Positions 19,399 through 29,839 of a stretch of DNA of 64,000 bases are shown piece by piece. Each line of letters begins with the position of its first letter. The first letter of the stretch is position 1. Source of the DNA: Pratylenchus scribneri. Its lineage: Eukaryota > Nematoda > Chromadorea > Rhabditida > Pratylenchidae. Location: positions 930,001-994,000 of the forward strand of contig JAQSEB010000117.1 of NCBI GenBank assembly GCA_030063045.1, read 5' to 3'. The translations under genes and the position numbers were made by a program. The notes under the pieces are model-generated. The model had not been told where the DNA came from. It was given only the letters and a program-made list of their open reading frames with translations, and did no database searches.

Positions 19399-22300
19399 TT
19401 AAGCATTGGCTGTGGCAAATGTCCTCGTTGATTCATTGTTTAAAGGCAATTCTCCACCCATTCTTTCGTTCTCCTTCCTCTGGCCAGTGGCTTGTAAAAG
19501 CAGTGGGGGAATTGGCTCATTTGGACGATATTTGCGCCAAAAACGATGTACACGGATCCGCAACTGAAAAGAATGAAATTGTTTTAAAAAAATTTACAAA
19601 AACACTCACGCTTTCTGCTCGGAAATTGATGTTTTCCACAGTGCGTCGATATTTTTCCATTTGTTTTGGGTCATTTGGTCGCAAAACCAGGTTCGAATCA
19701 CGTATCAATGCCTCGGATTGCTGTAACATTTCAGTCAATTCCTCGTGTTCACCCCGTTCCCTGTCTGCACAAATGGCACAACATCCATCCGGTTGTTGGC
19801 TCTGTTAAATTAATTAATTCCATTATTAAATCAAAATTATCCTTCCCTACCTCCAAAATGCGAATTCTTTCATGGGCCAAACGCAATTCACCCAAAACAT
19901 TTTCGGGAATTGTCCCTTCTGTCATATTTTGCTCCAATTGGCTGCCACCACTTCCAATTCCGATGCTAGGTGTACTGCTATTGGTCGATGAGTTGGCAAT
20001 TGCGGCGGCGGCAACGGCAGCTGCATTTTGTTGCTGAATTTGATGTTGCATTTGCTAAAAAGAAAAAAAACAAATTTTATAAATTGATAAGGGAAATATT
20101 TTTAAAATTTAAATTTTTAACCTAGAAATCTTTCAATTTTGGCCATATTTTATGGATCTTTGTATTATAATTTTGAAAAAAATAATTACAAAAAAAATTT
20201 CTTGGGTTGTCAAATTTTTTTACGTTTAAAGAGATCACCGCTATAAAAGCCTTCTTCGAGAATTCCTTGGATCGATCCTTTTCCCTTTCCTTCTCCAATT
20301 GGGTTTCTTCCAGTTGTGCCTTCATCAGGGCCAAATTTTGTTCAGCATCACTAAAATGGTTAAATTATTTTCGGTAATTAAATTATGGCTCAACCAACTT
20401 TTTTTGACGCATCAATTCCTCCTCAAGCTGATCACATTTTGTTTGAAGTCGTTGAATTTCTGCCTTCAATGGTGTGGCCGCCGTATTCTCTGCCAATTGT
20501 TTTTCGGCCATATCCAAGCGAAGCTACAAAAAACATTAAAAAATTATTAAAAATGAATTCAATATTTAGATAAAATTTTAAACCCAAATTTCCTAATAAT
20601 TAGTAAACCTTCATAGTGCCAATGTCCTGTTCTCTGGCTTTGAGTGTTTTTTGCAATTTGAGTGATTCTTCGTCCTTTTTGGCCACTTGCCAACGCAAAC
20701 TTTCAGCTTCAACTGAATCCTCTTTGCGGGAATGGGCTCGATCAAGCAATGGCTTAATGAAATCATTGATGGAATTTGATTTTTGATTTGGCGGAATTTC
20801 CATTGAAGAATTTTCCAAGGCCTCGCTGAGTCCATCCAAAACAGATTTAATCGATTCCAACGATTCACTAAAAAAATTTGGAAATTTAATTAAAATTTAT
20901 TTTAATTTTTTGAATTGTTTTTGAATTTTTTTGAAAATTGGTAATAATGAAACTTATTTATATGAAAATATACAAAATTAGTGAATGCGCTCGTCGATGT
21001 CCATCCACCTGGCCAATGAATTTCTCGACGGAAGAAAGCACAAATTCCAACATTTGTTGAGCCGGCAACCCTTCCGAATCGACAACGCCCAATTGGGATG
21101 TGGCCAGCGAACAACTTTGTTGCACAATTCGACCACATTTCTCCAGTGCCGTGATTGCCGAAAGAAGTCGTTCATTGAACTGAAAAATATAAATAAAATT
21201 TATTAATAAAAAATCAAGGGAAACCTCCGGTGTTAACATCAATTCATTCTCCTTTGGAATGCGATTTAGGGCGCGCATTGCCATTCCCTCGCATTCCGTC
21301 AACAATTGGCCCAATCTTTCGACGAATCCGGTGAATTCCGCCTCCATATTGCCACCGCCCAAACTGCCGGACATACTTTTGGCCATCAATGAGGAATGAA
21401 CCGAGGCGGTCAGAAGGGAATCGGCGCCGGTTGCGCCGGCCGGATTTGATGTGCTCGATGAGGAGGCGGCCATCGGGGAGTCCACCTAATTTAATTTGAA
21501 TATTTTTTGTTTAATGTCAAAAGTGAACCAAAAGAAAATGACGAAGTCGTTGACCATTGAATTGGATCCAAGCCAGGCCCTCCTTTATTTGAGTCAATGT
21601 GTTCCGGACATCCTCCCTCGCATTGAATTGTTCAGTGCTCAAATTGGCCGAAAATAGACGCTATAATTTAAATTAATTTATAAATTTGAGACAATTTTTA
21701 ATCTTAAAATAACCTGAAAATATTTAATAATTTGTTCGAGCTGATCAATGGATGTATTCTCATCGAATCGATTTTGTTGGAGCAATTTGAAATATTCCTC
21801 GAATCGATTTTCCCTTTGGCACGCTTCCATTTGAAGAATGGCCAGCCTTGAAAGACGTTCGGCCGAACAATTATTGAAAACCCTAAAAAATAAAATAGTA
21901 ATTTTATGTAATTTGGATGTAAACGAACGCAATAAATCGTTGAAGAATGGTCCTGAATTGTTGAAGTTGATAGCCAAAATGCCGGACATGGGCCCATTGT
22001 TCGCCTCTGTGCGAAAGGGTGACATGTTCTCGACGAAGCCCTCCGGGGGTTTGCGGATATTTTTGATGTAGTAAATTGGCCAAACATTGGGCTTTGGCCG
22101 AAAGACGAGGAAAGAGGACGCAAAGAATGAGGCAATCATTGTCACCTGAAAAATGCGGTGGAAATTAATCTGGATTACAAAAAAATGTCTATGTTCATTT
22201 TTTCCATATCCAATGTACCAAAATTTGAGTAAATTGGAAAATTCGTGAAAAAAATAACAATTATTTTTCTTGCTTTACGGACATTGTAGTTTAAAATTTT

Positions 22301-23398
22301 TTCTTCTACAACGTTTCAGCAGCAAGTATTAGTGTAATTTTCATTGCTAACCTCCGGCTTTGGTGAAATTGTCGGGCAAAAAACTGCGTAAATAGGTGAT
22401 TTGTTGTTTTGCTGATTTCAATTCGATTTTGGTCAATTCCGACTCAACAATCTGAAAAATGAATTAATCATTAAAATGGAATTCTTTTAATTATTAACTT
22501 TTAAATCATTGATTTTGACTGATAAAAATTAATTTCAAACCTCCGAGAATGTTCGATTTGCATTGGCCAACAGCGAAATTTCGGCACCAGCGGCCCGGGC
22601 CTTTTCCTCCTCCCTCGCGTGCATTGTGGCCAATTCATCGCGCAAATTTTGCACTTCCTCATTCAGGTCTGCCGTTTTTTGTCGAAATTTGACAATTGCC
22701 CTTTCGTAGTCCACCGCACGGTTTTCATCATCGGCCAATTGGCGTCGAAGCTGAATAATAAAATAAAAATTAATGACAAAAATTTCAAACCGCTGTAAGT
22801 GCGATCATTTGTTCTTCATTTTTCAGTTGCAATTCTTTTTCGGTCTCCTTCCATGTGTCAATCATTTCCTCATCCATTAGGTGCAATTGCTCCAGATCGT
22901 AATTTTCCAATTTTAAGTTTCTGAAAATTGTTTTTGATCATTTTATTTATTCAATAAAATCCTCAATTCAATTCATACTTATTCTGCTCCTCTAAATCGA
23001 GGTTTTTGGCCGTTAGTGTTGAAATAATTTCCTCCGTGTTCATCTGGCCCTCCAATCGACTTTCCAATTCAACAATTTGATTATTCAACTAAATTAGTTT
23101 TTAACAATTTAAATGTGCAAATGAGGAATAAACCATTGCAATGGCCAATACTAGTTCTTCATTTTTCGCCTGCAATTCGCGCTCTGTCTCTTTCCCCATT
23201 TCAATAAGTTCCTGGTCCAGCTCATGCAATTGCTCCAACTCGTGAATATCCAATTTTAAGTGGCTTAAATTTTTTAATCAAATTATTTATTAATTAAGTT
23301 AGGTATTAGTACTTGATTTGTTCTTCCATTTCGAGATTTTTGCTTGTCAAATTTGATATTATTGCTTCCGTATTCACTTGATCTTGATCAGTTTCCAT
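19399..23398 (-). CDS. dnc-1: Dynactin p150-like subunit lacking CAP-Gly end
   Basis: The p150Glued subunit of dynactin, the dynein cofactor. About 16 exons are read. Strong family blocks: LTAKNLDLEEQNK and ETEKELQLKNEEQ in coiled coil 1; ITYLRSFLPDNFTKAGG followed by GDNDCLILCVLFPRL (human MSLLTAFMPDSFLRPGG, GDHDCVLVLLLMPRL); then SIDQLEQIIKYFQ, C-terminal coiled coil (MIxRLR, EAESLRWQVAKKDEE) and YRRTVENINFRAES near the end. The CAP-Gly and basic N-terminal region that bind microtubules are absent: the first exon (start 23398, METDQDQVNTE) already lies in the coil, and a divergent gene begins 535 bp away. The first two exons look like a second copy of the next two (TEAIISNLTSKNLEMEEQ versus TEEIISTLTAKNLDLEEQ; ETERELQAKNEE versus ETEKELQLKNEE). 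It could be a p135-like form, a partial paralogue or a locus truncated by rearrangement. Confidence 0.85.
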
Positions 23399-23932
23399 TG
23401 TTGTTGAATATTAATTTTTTCTTATAGCAAAACAACCTTTAAAAAATCAAAATGTTGGTTTACTTTTAAAAGGCTAATGAAAAAACAACAAATAATAAAA
23501 GTCAAAAATTAAAATGTCAAAAATGCAAAAGAATATGCATCAATCCGATCCTGCTTGGTCTCTGGGGATAAAAAAAAAGAAAAAAATAATTTATAGTTGC
23601 TTTACTAGGCAAATCTTATCCTTTTTTTTTTTACTTTTTCTAGTTTTTATAAGACTTTTTCGGAAATTAATTTGGGTTCGATTCGGTCCATTATTTTTGG
23701 TGCTAGCGTGTTTTAATTAACGAAAAAGGCATAATATATGTCATTTTCATTATATCCAAAGCCGGTTTTTATTTGGAAAACGCGAAAACCTTAAAAAACT
23801 TTTTTAAAAACTAGTCTAGTAGTATGAAAAGTTTTTAATTAACCAATAAAATAATTTTTTTTCTAATTTTTCACAATTCTTTTACAGAATAAAATCGAAA
23901 ATAAAAATATTTAATAAGCCACAATTTAAATA
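23399..23932. promoter_or_regulatory. Divergent intergenic (promoter) region
   Basis: 534 bp separating the head-to-head starts of the dynactin-like gene (minus) and the bc1 core-2 gene (plus). It contains T- and A-rich runs and a TTTTACAG acceptor at about 23880, suitable for spliced-leader addition to the plus gene. No CAP-Gly coding exon was found in it. The promoter role is inferred from position only. Confidence 0.4.
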
Positions 23933-25804
23933 ATGCTACTCCGACGCGGGCTTGCTTCAGCCGCTACTGCACAGGCAAAATCGAATCCAGTGGTCGAGCC
24001 AATCCAATTGAAGACATCCCGTCTTACCAATGGAATGACCGTCTCTTCCGTTGATTTACAGGTTTTTATGAAAATATTTCCCACAAAAGTTTATTTTATT
24101 CATAATTTGAAGGGCCCCGTCACACAATTGGTGTTCGCTTTTCGCTCCGGTTCACGCTATCAACAACCGGATGAGGGTGGCCTAGCACATTTGTTGAGGA
24201 ATATGATTGGCAGAGATTCGGACAATTATTTGGGCATGAGATTGCTTTGGGAGAGCGCACAGAATGGGGCAAATGTTGATTCACGGATGTCCAAGGATTT
24301 GCATTGCGTCCAAATGAGCGTGGTTTGTTTTTTGTTTTTAAACATTTAATGAAATTGGAAGAGAATATATAAATATTTTTAGACCCGAACCCAGGCTCCA
24401 ATCGCCCTTTCCATTCTTGGCGAACTTGTCCAACCCGCCGTCAAACCCTGGGAGACACTGGCTGTGGACAGTGAATTGGATGTGGATTTGAAGAGCCAAA
24501 CGCCGAAGGAAATTACACTGGAGAATTTGCATCGAGCCGCATTCCGCAACGGCTCATTGGCTCAACCACTTTTGGCCGCTCCATATCAAATTGGGACGGA
24601 AGGCACGAATCGATACAGAAAATTGGCTGGATATGTGCTCTCTCGTTGGAAATCGGCCGAATCTGCGCTCATCGGTGTTAACATTGACCACACATTATTA
24701 TTGGAATATGCGGTAATTTTATCAATTTATAATTTAATTTTAATTAATTTAATTCGCAGACCGACCATTCACCGGTTCCCGATGGCGAGGCTAAACCGGC
24801 CGACCCTTCGCCATTCTTGGGTGGCGATGTACGCCAAGGAGGCGCTGGCCAAATTGCCCACGTTGCCATTGTGGGCCAAGGAGCGATGGCCAGCAATGAA
24901 AAGGCAATGGCCGTACAGGCTGTCCTCAGTGTGCTCATTGGGCAAAATGGTAAATTTTTATTTTTGATAAAAATTATTTCAAAAAAATTCAAAAAAAATT
25001 TCTAAAATAAATTTCAAAATTTTAGGCCAATATACGAACAATCCGAATATTGCCCAACCGGGTGTTGTGCATAAATCAGTACATAAAATGGCCAACATCG
25101 GTCCATTCTACCTCAGTCCAATCAACCTATCCTACGCCGACAATGGATTGGCCGGCTTTTATTTGGCCGCCGATGGCACAATGGTCCGATTTATTTTTTA
25201 TTTCCACCAAATTATTATCATTTTACAGATTTATCCATATGTGAAAGCTGCGGTTCAAGGTCTTCGGGAATTGGCTGCCAATTCTGTGGATGAAGAGATG
25301 CTTGGGGTTACATTTTAAAGAAATAAAAAATAAATATTTTTAAGGAATATTAAATTAATTAATTAGAAAAAAAATTCATAATTAATCAAAAATAATTTTT
25401 CCAGATTGCAAAACAAACGGCGACAATGAAAATTTTGACCGAATCCGAAAGCACCGAACATTTGGCAATGGACCAGGCAATTCAAGTTTTGGCCAAAGGT
25501 GCTGCCCAATCACCGGCCGAACAGGCACAACAAATTAAGCAAGTTACGGCGGATGACGTGAAAAAGGTAAAATTTTTGAAAATAAAAATTTGTCACTGAA
25601 TTTAAAAATTAATTTTTTAACCAATTTCGATTTTTAAAATAATAAAAAATAAAAAAAAATTAATTTTTGTCGATTTTTAAAATAATTAAATTGATAATTA
25701 GATTTAAATTATTTTATTTTTAGGCTGCCACCCAAATCTGCGCCAAATTGGCCTTGTCCGCCTATGGAAATGTGCATCAAGTCCCATATTTGGATGAAAT
25801 GTGA
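23933..25804 (+). CDS. ucr-2: Cytochrome bc1 complex core protein 2 (UQCRC2-like)
   Basis: An M16-family protein of about 415 residues, the core-2 subunit of mitochondrial complex III. It starts MLLRRGLASAATAQAK, a basic, Ser/Ala-rich mitochondrial presequence, followed by VEPIQLKTSRLTNGMTVSS. Seven or so exons are read. The M16 block reads FRSGSRYQQPDEGGLAHLLRN: the zinc-binding HxxEH of active processing peptidases is HLLRN here, so it should be a structural, non-proteolytic subunit, as core 2 is. Other blocks are AHVAIVGQGA, KSVHKMANIGPFYLSPINLSYADNGLAGFY and the C-terminal KLALSAYGNVHQVPYLDEM. The closest described relatives are nematode ucr-2 proteins. It is divergently transcribed from the dynactin-like gene. 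Confidence 0.9.
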
Positions 25805-26117
25805 TGAGAACACGAAAGGAATTTGATAGACAAAATGAAATTAAAATAGAATTGTTCCTTTTTTTTGTTTATTAAGTTTAGGTTTCAATTTTTAATTGTA
25901 CACGTAAAGAATTGATAAATGATTTAAAATTGTTTATTTTATTATATTTTGGAAGTGTTCAAAATCATCAAATTTTTGCAATTTTTTCGGCAAAAGCATG
26001 GAGGATTTGGTGCCATCTTTTCCGGGTCCTCATCAGAATTTTCTAACATTTCAGCAATTTTCGGGCTACTAATAATCAAAAATTATTTAATTCAAGCCCA
26101 AAAATTTTAAATTAACC

Positions 26118-26365
26118 TCATTTCCCTTGCTCGGCCCTTCTCATCAATGTTATTTTTTCATTCCCAATTCGCATTATTTTTTCCTGTTCCTTTTCAACGG
26201 CCACCAAATATTCCCTCATTTTGGCCAATTCAGCCTTTGTCGCCGACCGTGCGACTCCATTTTCGATGATAATTCCGTTCTATAATTGAAATTGAGTACC
26301 GAATTTACTCTATTAGTGGCCCCTCTTCCACCAAAGGGCAAAAATTTTTGTTTTCCTTTTTTTCA
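26118..26365 (-). CDS. Possible small unrecognised gene
   Basis: Two minus-strand segments can be joined: FLPFGGRGATNR, a GTAAAT donor at about 26308, a TTATAG acceptor, then NGIIIENGVARSATKAELA, with a charged helix (MREYLVAVEKEQEKIMRIG) and a stop after RRAEQGK. No start codon was found for the upstream part and the family is not recognised. The downstream segment at 25950-26070 (minus) also looks open but is out of frame with it. Low confidence. Confidence 0.25.
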
Positions 26366-26428
26366 CTTTAAAATGCTAAAAAAAGGACTTTGTCAATGCC
26401 ATGCCTAAGGACCATTCCTATTTTCTTA

Positions 26429-26495
26429 CTGTACCCCCAATTGTTGCCCGCACTACACTATCAATTAAATATTGCCCCAAGTCGAATTTATAAAC
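26429..26495 (+). repeat. Dispersed repeat related to array B flank
   Basis: TACTGTACCCCCA...TTGCC...CACTACACTATCAATTAAATATTGCCCCAA matches 55383-55458 (TACTGTATCCCCA...TTGCC...CACTATATCAATCAAATATTGCCCCAA) in the same orientation. At the second site it sits directly ahead of the 24-bp minisatellite; here no minisatellite follows. Likely a fragment of a dispersed element. Confidence 0.6.
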
Positions 26496-26734
26496 CAGCA
26501 GCAGCAGCTCTTTTCCTTTCAAATGCTCCTTTTTCGCTGTTCATATCGCGGGCGCTCCTTTAAGCAATTAAAAAAACAATGGATTGACTGATGAGTATAA
26601 TGAATTTGAAACAAATGTTTGGGATTAAAATCATAATGATAAACCGGGAATGAGTAATGAGTTCAAAAATCCATGAAAAGCATGGAAAAGTAGAATAAAG
26701 TCTAAAATGTCGGAAATAATGGAGAATGAAGTCA

Positions 26735-27165
26735 AAGTTCAAAGATGTGAAGTATAGTGGAGAATGAAGTGAAAAAAGCAGGGAATAGTCGAGAATGAAG
26801 TGAAAAAAGCAGGGAATAGTGGAGAATGGAGTGAAAAAAGCCGGGAATAGTCGAGAATGAAGTGAAAAAAGCCGGAAATGGTCGAGAAAGAATGGTAAAA
26901 ATCTGGGAAATGGTCGAGATTGAAGGGTAAAAAGCCGGAAATCGTCGAGAATGAAGGGTAAAAAGCCGGAAATCGTCGAGAATGAAGGGTAAAAAGCTGG
27001 GAAATGGTCGAGATTGAAGGGTAAAAAGCTGGGAATAGTCGAGAATGAAAGGCAAAAAGCCGGGAGAAAGAATGGTAAAAATCCAGAAAATGGTCGAGAA
27101 TGAAGGGTAAAAAGCCAAAAATCGTCGAGAATGAAGGGTAAAAAGCCGAAAATCGTCGAGAATGT
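26735..27165. repeat. About 30-bp minisatellite
   Basis: Imperfect tandem units of GTCGAGAATGAAGGGTAAAA plus AGCCGGAAAT, about 14 copies, with GGGAATAGT/GGGAAATGG variants. The period is close to a multiple of three, so minus-strand frames stay open and give Phe/Leu-rich repeats (FSTIFGFLPFILDDF). These are not considered genes. Confidence 0.9.
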
Positions 27166-27332
27166 TGTAGATGGAATAAGATGAATTTGATGAAGGAATG
27201 AATATAGAAATGATGAATTATAGGCATAGGTTAACTTGATGAACACTATTCAGGAATCTTTATTTTCCATTATTCTATTTAAACTAAGTGAAAGTTTAGA
27301 GTTTTAAGCTTTCATCTTTTTAAAAGTCTTAG

Positions 27333-27371
27333 CGAGCGTTGGGATGCCGCGAAGCGGCATCCCAACGCTCG
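27333..27371. repeat. Perfect GC-rich hairpin (17-bp stem, 5-nt loop)
   Basis: CGAGCGTTGGGATGCCG, loop CGAAG, then the exact reverse complement. In strongly AT-rich DNA a perfect 17-bp stem stands out. It lies between the 30-bp minisatellite and the 3' end of the secreted-protein gene on the minus strand. It may be a short palindromic mobile repeat, a structured RNA element or an unusual 3'-end signal. No T-tract follows. Confidence 0.9.
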
Positions 27372-27569
27372 TTTATTATTATTCCTATTTTCACGCCCAA
27401 CTGATAAATAAATAATGCAATTTAAATTTTATTTCCTTTTAATAGACAAAAGTGGGAAAAAGTTATGGTTCGATTTCGATGCCTTTTGGGTCAATCTTTT
27501 TTGTAAAATGGATTGGAAATATTTGTTCTATTCAATTGTCCCAATGTTATATATTCATCCAAAAAAAAC

Positions 27570-28073
27570 TTACATCAAATATGCAGGAATGTCGATAGGT
27601 TTCAGGATCAATTTCCTCCTTAAGCTTTTCCTCAATTTCTTCTTTGATCTTTCCATCATCATCCTTCCATTATTCTTCTTCCTTTTCCCTCCTTTATTCT
27701 CCTTCTCATTGTTTATATTCGGCATTTCCTTTTTCTCCATTTGTGGCCCATCTTTTGGTGGCTTTTTCTTCCCATTCTGCGGCTTCTCTTCATCATTTTT
27801 TCCATTATCGCTTTCTTTTTCCGTCATCTCTTCATCCTTTATGGTTTTCGGCTTTTCCTTCCTCTCCTCCCCTTCGATCACTTTTCCATTTTTAATTTGA
27901 ATAATTTTCTCATCCGATGCATTTTTCTCCACCAATTTTACGTTCACATTCAGCCCATTTAATCCATCGTCTTTTTTTCCTATTGGACTTTCATGTTCAT
28001 TTTTGGCTGAACAAAATTCATGGAAGATGGCGAAGAAAATTAGAATTGAGAATAATTTAAAATGAATTAGCAT
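27570..28073 (-). CDS. Secreted Lys/Glu-rich low-complexity protein
   Basis: An intronless open frame of 167 codons from a true ATG. Residues 1-23 (MLIHFKLFSILIFFAIFHEF then CSA) form a clear signal peptide with a likely cut before KNEHES. The mature part is highly charged, rich in Lys, Glu, Asp, Asn and Gly, with no Cys and no predicted fold, and its C-terminus is strongly basic (SKKKLRKSLRRKLILK), resembling a nuclear or nucleolar localisation signal. No known domain is recognised. In a plant-parasitic species it would fit a candidate secreted effector, but that is inference. The stop overlaps a strong GTAAGT donor (TTTGATGTAAGT), so the last codons could be replaced by a further exon. The A/T-rich mature part resembles simple-sequence expansion. 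Confidence 0.6.
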   Translation of the reverse strand: MLIHFKLFSILIFFAIFHEFCSAKNEHESPIGKKDDGLNGLNVNVKLVEKNASDEKIIQIKNGKVIEGEERKEKPKTIKDEEMTEKESDNGKNDEEKPQNGKKKPPKDGPQMEKKEMPNINNEKENKGGKRKKNNGRMMMERSKKKLRKSLRRKLILKPIDIPAYLM

Positions 28074-28557
28074 TTTATGGACTGAATTATTCGTAATTAA
28101 GAATCCGAATAAAGGAAATGGCCGAATTAAAAGCTTCTAATGAAGCTTCCCATTACCTATTTATATACCTAATGCTTTGACTCACCATCCACTCACCGAA
28201 AATAGTTAAAGTGAAACAATGATGTCAAATTTTCATTGGTGAAAATCTAGGAAAGCTAAACAAATTCTAAAGCTTCGCATAAAAGGGGAAATGTCATTTC
28301 TTTTATAATTGATGAGTCAATTTACGTTAAAGGCAACATCACAGAAAACAATTAAAATGGGCTTACTAATTCATCCAAATAATTAAAAAACATTCTTCCA
28401 AATTTTGCCTATAGGCTGAAATCATATTTTATTTGCGGATTCGCCAAGCAAAAATTGTCGTAGAAAGTCATACTTTAATTAATGATAATCAAAAATACAA
28501 TTGTTTATTCAAAAAATTGAATTACAGTTTAACTAGCACCAGTTGTACTTATTATTT
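28074..28557. other. Intergenic, promoter of secreted-protein gene
   Basis: AT-rich, with TATATA-like motifs near 28160 that lie 5' of the minus-strand secreted-protein gene. No gene or RNA seen. Confidence 0.4.
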
Positions 28558-29164
28558 TCATTTCCAATGGAACAATTTAATCAAGCACAAAACCACAACG
28601 CAGCCTGAGAGAAAGCAAACCAGCAAACGAGTCCGTAGACTTGGTTTTTCGCGAACAACTTGGCTTTCGGCCAAACTTCCTGGTAATGCATATTCTTTGC
28701 CTCCGGCATCAAAAGTTATTTTTGTTGTTGCCTAAATTACATTTCCAAATATCAATTGAAAACCCTTAGAAACTTCACTTTTTTATATTGAATTTGTTGG
28801 TCAACAAAATCTCCGGTTAGCTCGCATTTTTCTGATGATAAAACATTTTCCATAATATCCAATTTTGTCATGGAATTTCGACGTCTAAAAATTTAAAATT
28901 CTTTAAATTTTAAATTAAATTAAGTAATATTATTATTATATTTAAATTTCCAAATTTAAATATATTTTCTCACATTGGAGAATATGTAATTTGTGCACCA
29001 AATTTTGTGGATTCTCTTTTGGTCGATACAATTACGATGGGTGGTGGGACTGAACGGCGACTCAAACTGGCAGCCGAAGTTGACCCGGTGCTGGTGTCTA
29101 CGATGGAATTCGGCGTTGATGATGAGGACGATGAAGAGGAGGAATGGGAATTAGAATTCGGCAT
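28558..29164 (-). CDS. Small single-pass membrane protein, unrecognised
   Basis: Three exons encode about 155 residues. Exon 1 (MPNSNSHSSSSSSSS) is Ser-rich and disordered with RRSVPPPIVIV, exon 2 gives RRNSMTKLDIMENVLSSEKC, and exon 3 gives ITFDAGGKEYALPGSLAESQ and ends with a hydrophobic segment (LLVCFLSGCVVVLCLIKLF) plus HWK. One membrane span at the extreme C-terminus suggests a tail-anchored protein with a cytosolic N-terminus. Exon joins keep frame with GT-AG borders (donor near 28974, acceptor near 28886; donor near 28800, acceptor near 28733). The family is not recognised. The plus-strand frame at 28433-28735 is its shadow. Confidence 0.6.
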
Positions 29165-29839
29165 TTTAATGCCAAAATCAGTGATCAATAATTAATCTTA
29201 AATTACAATTACAATTATTAATAATTTAAAAGGGAATATAATGAAATGATCAATGGAAATGGAATGGCGAACAAATTTTTAATGTTGATTACTGATAAAT
29301 AATTATGTGTTGTCAAGCAAACATTGTGGTGATAAGGGTGATTTTTCTATTCTATGTCCACGACTTTTTTGGAGGGTGGAATTAATATATATTGAGGTGA
29401 AAATCTCGAGAATTTCAACCATTTTTTCTTTACGATCGACTAAAAAAAATTTTACACATTTATAATTTCATCGACGGAGGAATTTGGCCATTTTATTCCA
29501 ATCAATTCCTAGCGCAAATAAGAAAATATGGTCTCTCAGACCGACGAAAAAGAATGTGTCATCTCATCTTCATGAATGACCGATCAACCCCTTATTCCAC
29601 CCAAAATAATTTACTAAAAAGTACAAAATATAATACTTTATTTGGTTGAAAAAAATTTTTGGAAAGTCCATGAGAGTGAGATACAACAATAATATAATAG
29701 GCCAAAAATTAAGGTATAATAACCTTACGAAACAAAATAAAATAAATGAAAATGGGTCAGAGGCGGGGAATAATATATTTAATAGAAAGAGGCACTGGGA
29801 ATTTTGTTTGCTGGGAAATAAATAATTTTGGTCACTTCA
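29165..29839. other. Intergenic, nothing identified
   Basis: AT-rich sequence between the start of the small membrane protein gene and the 3' end of the kinesin gene. No supportable ORF, RNA gene or repeat. Confidence 0.4.

Noticed and set aside
23399..23932. Missing CAP-Gly exon of dynactin
   Set aside because: I looked for the CAP-Gly motif (GKNDG-type) in the divergent intergenic region on the minus strand and did not find it.
26560..27246. Phe/Leu-rich minus-strand open frames up to 228 codons
   Set aside because: They follow the 30-bp minisatellite in several frames at once, as expected for a repeat artefact.
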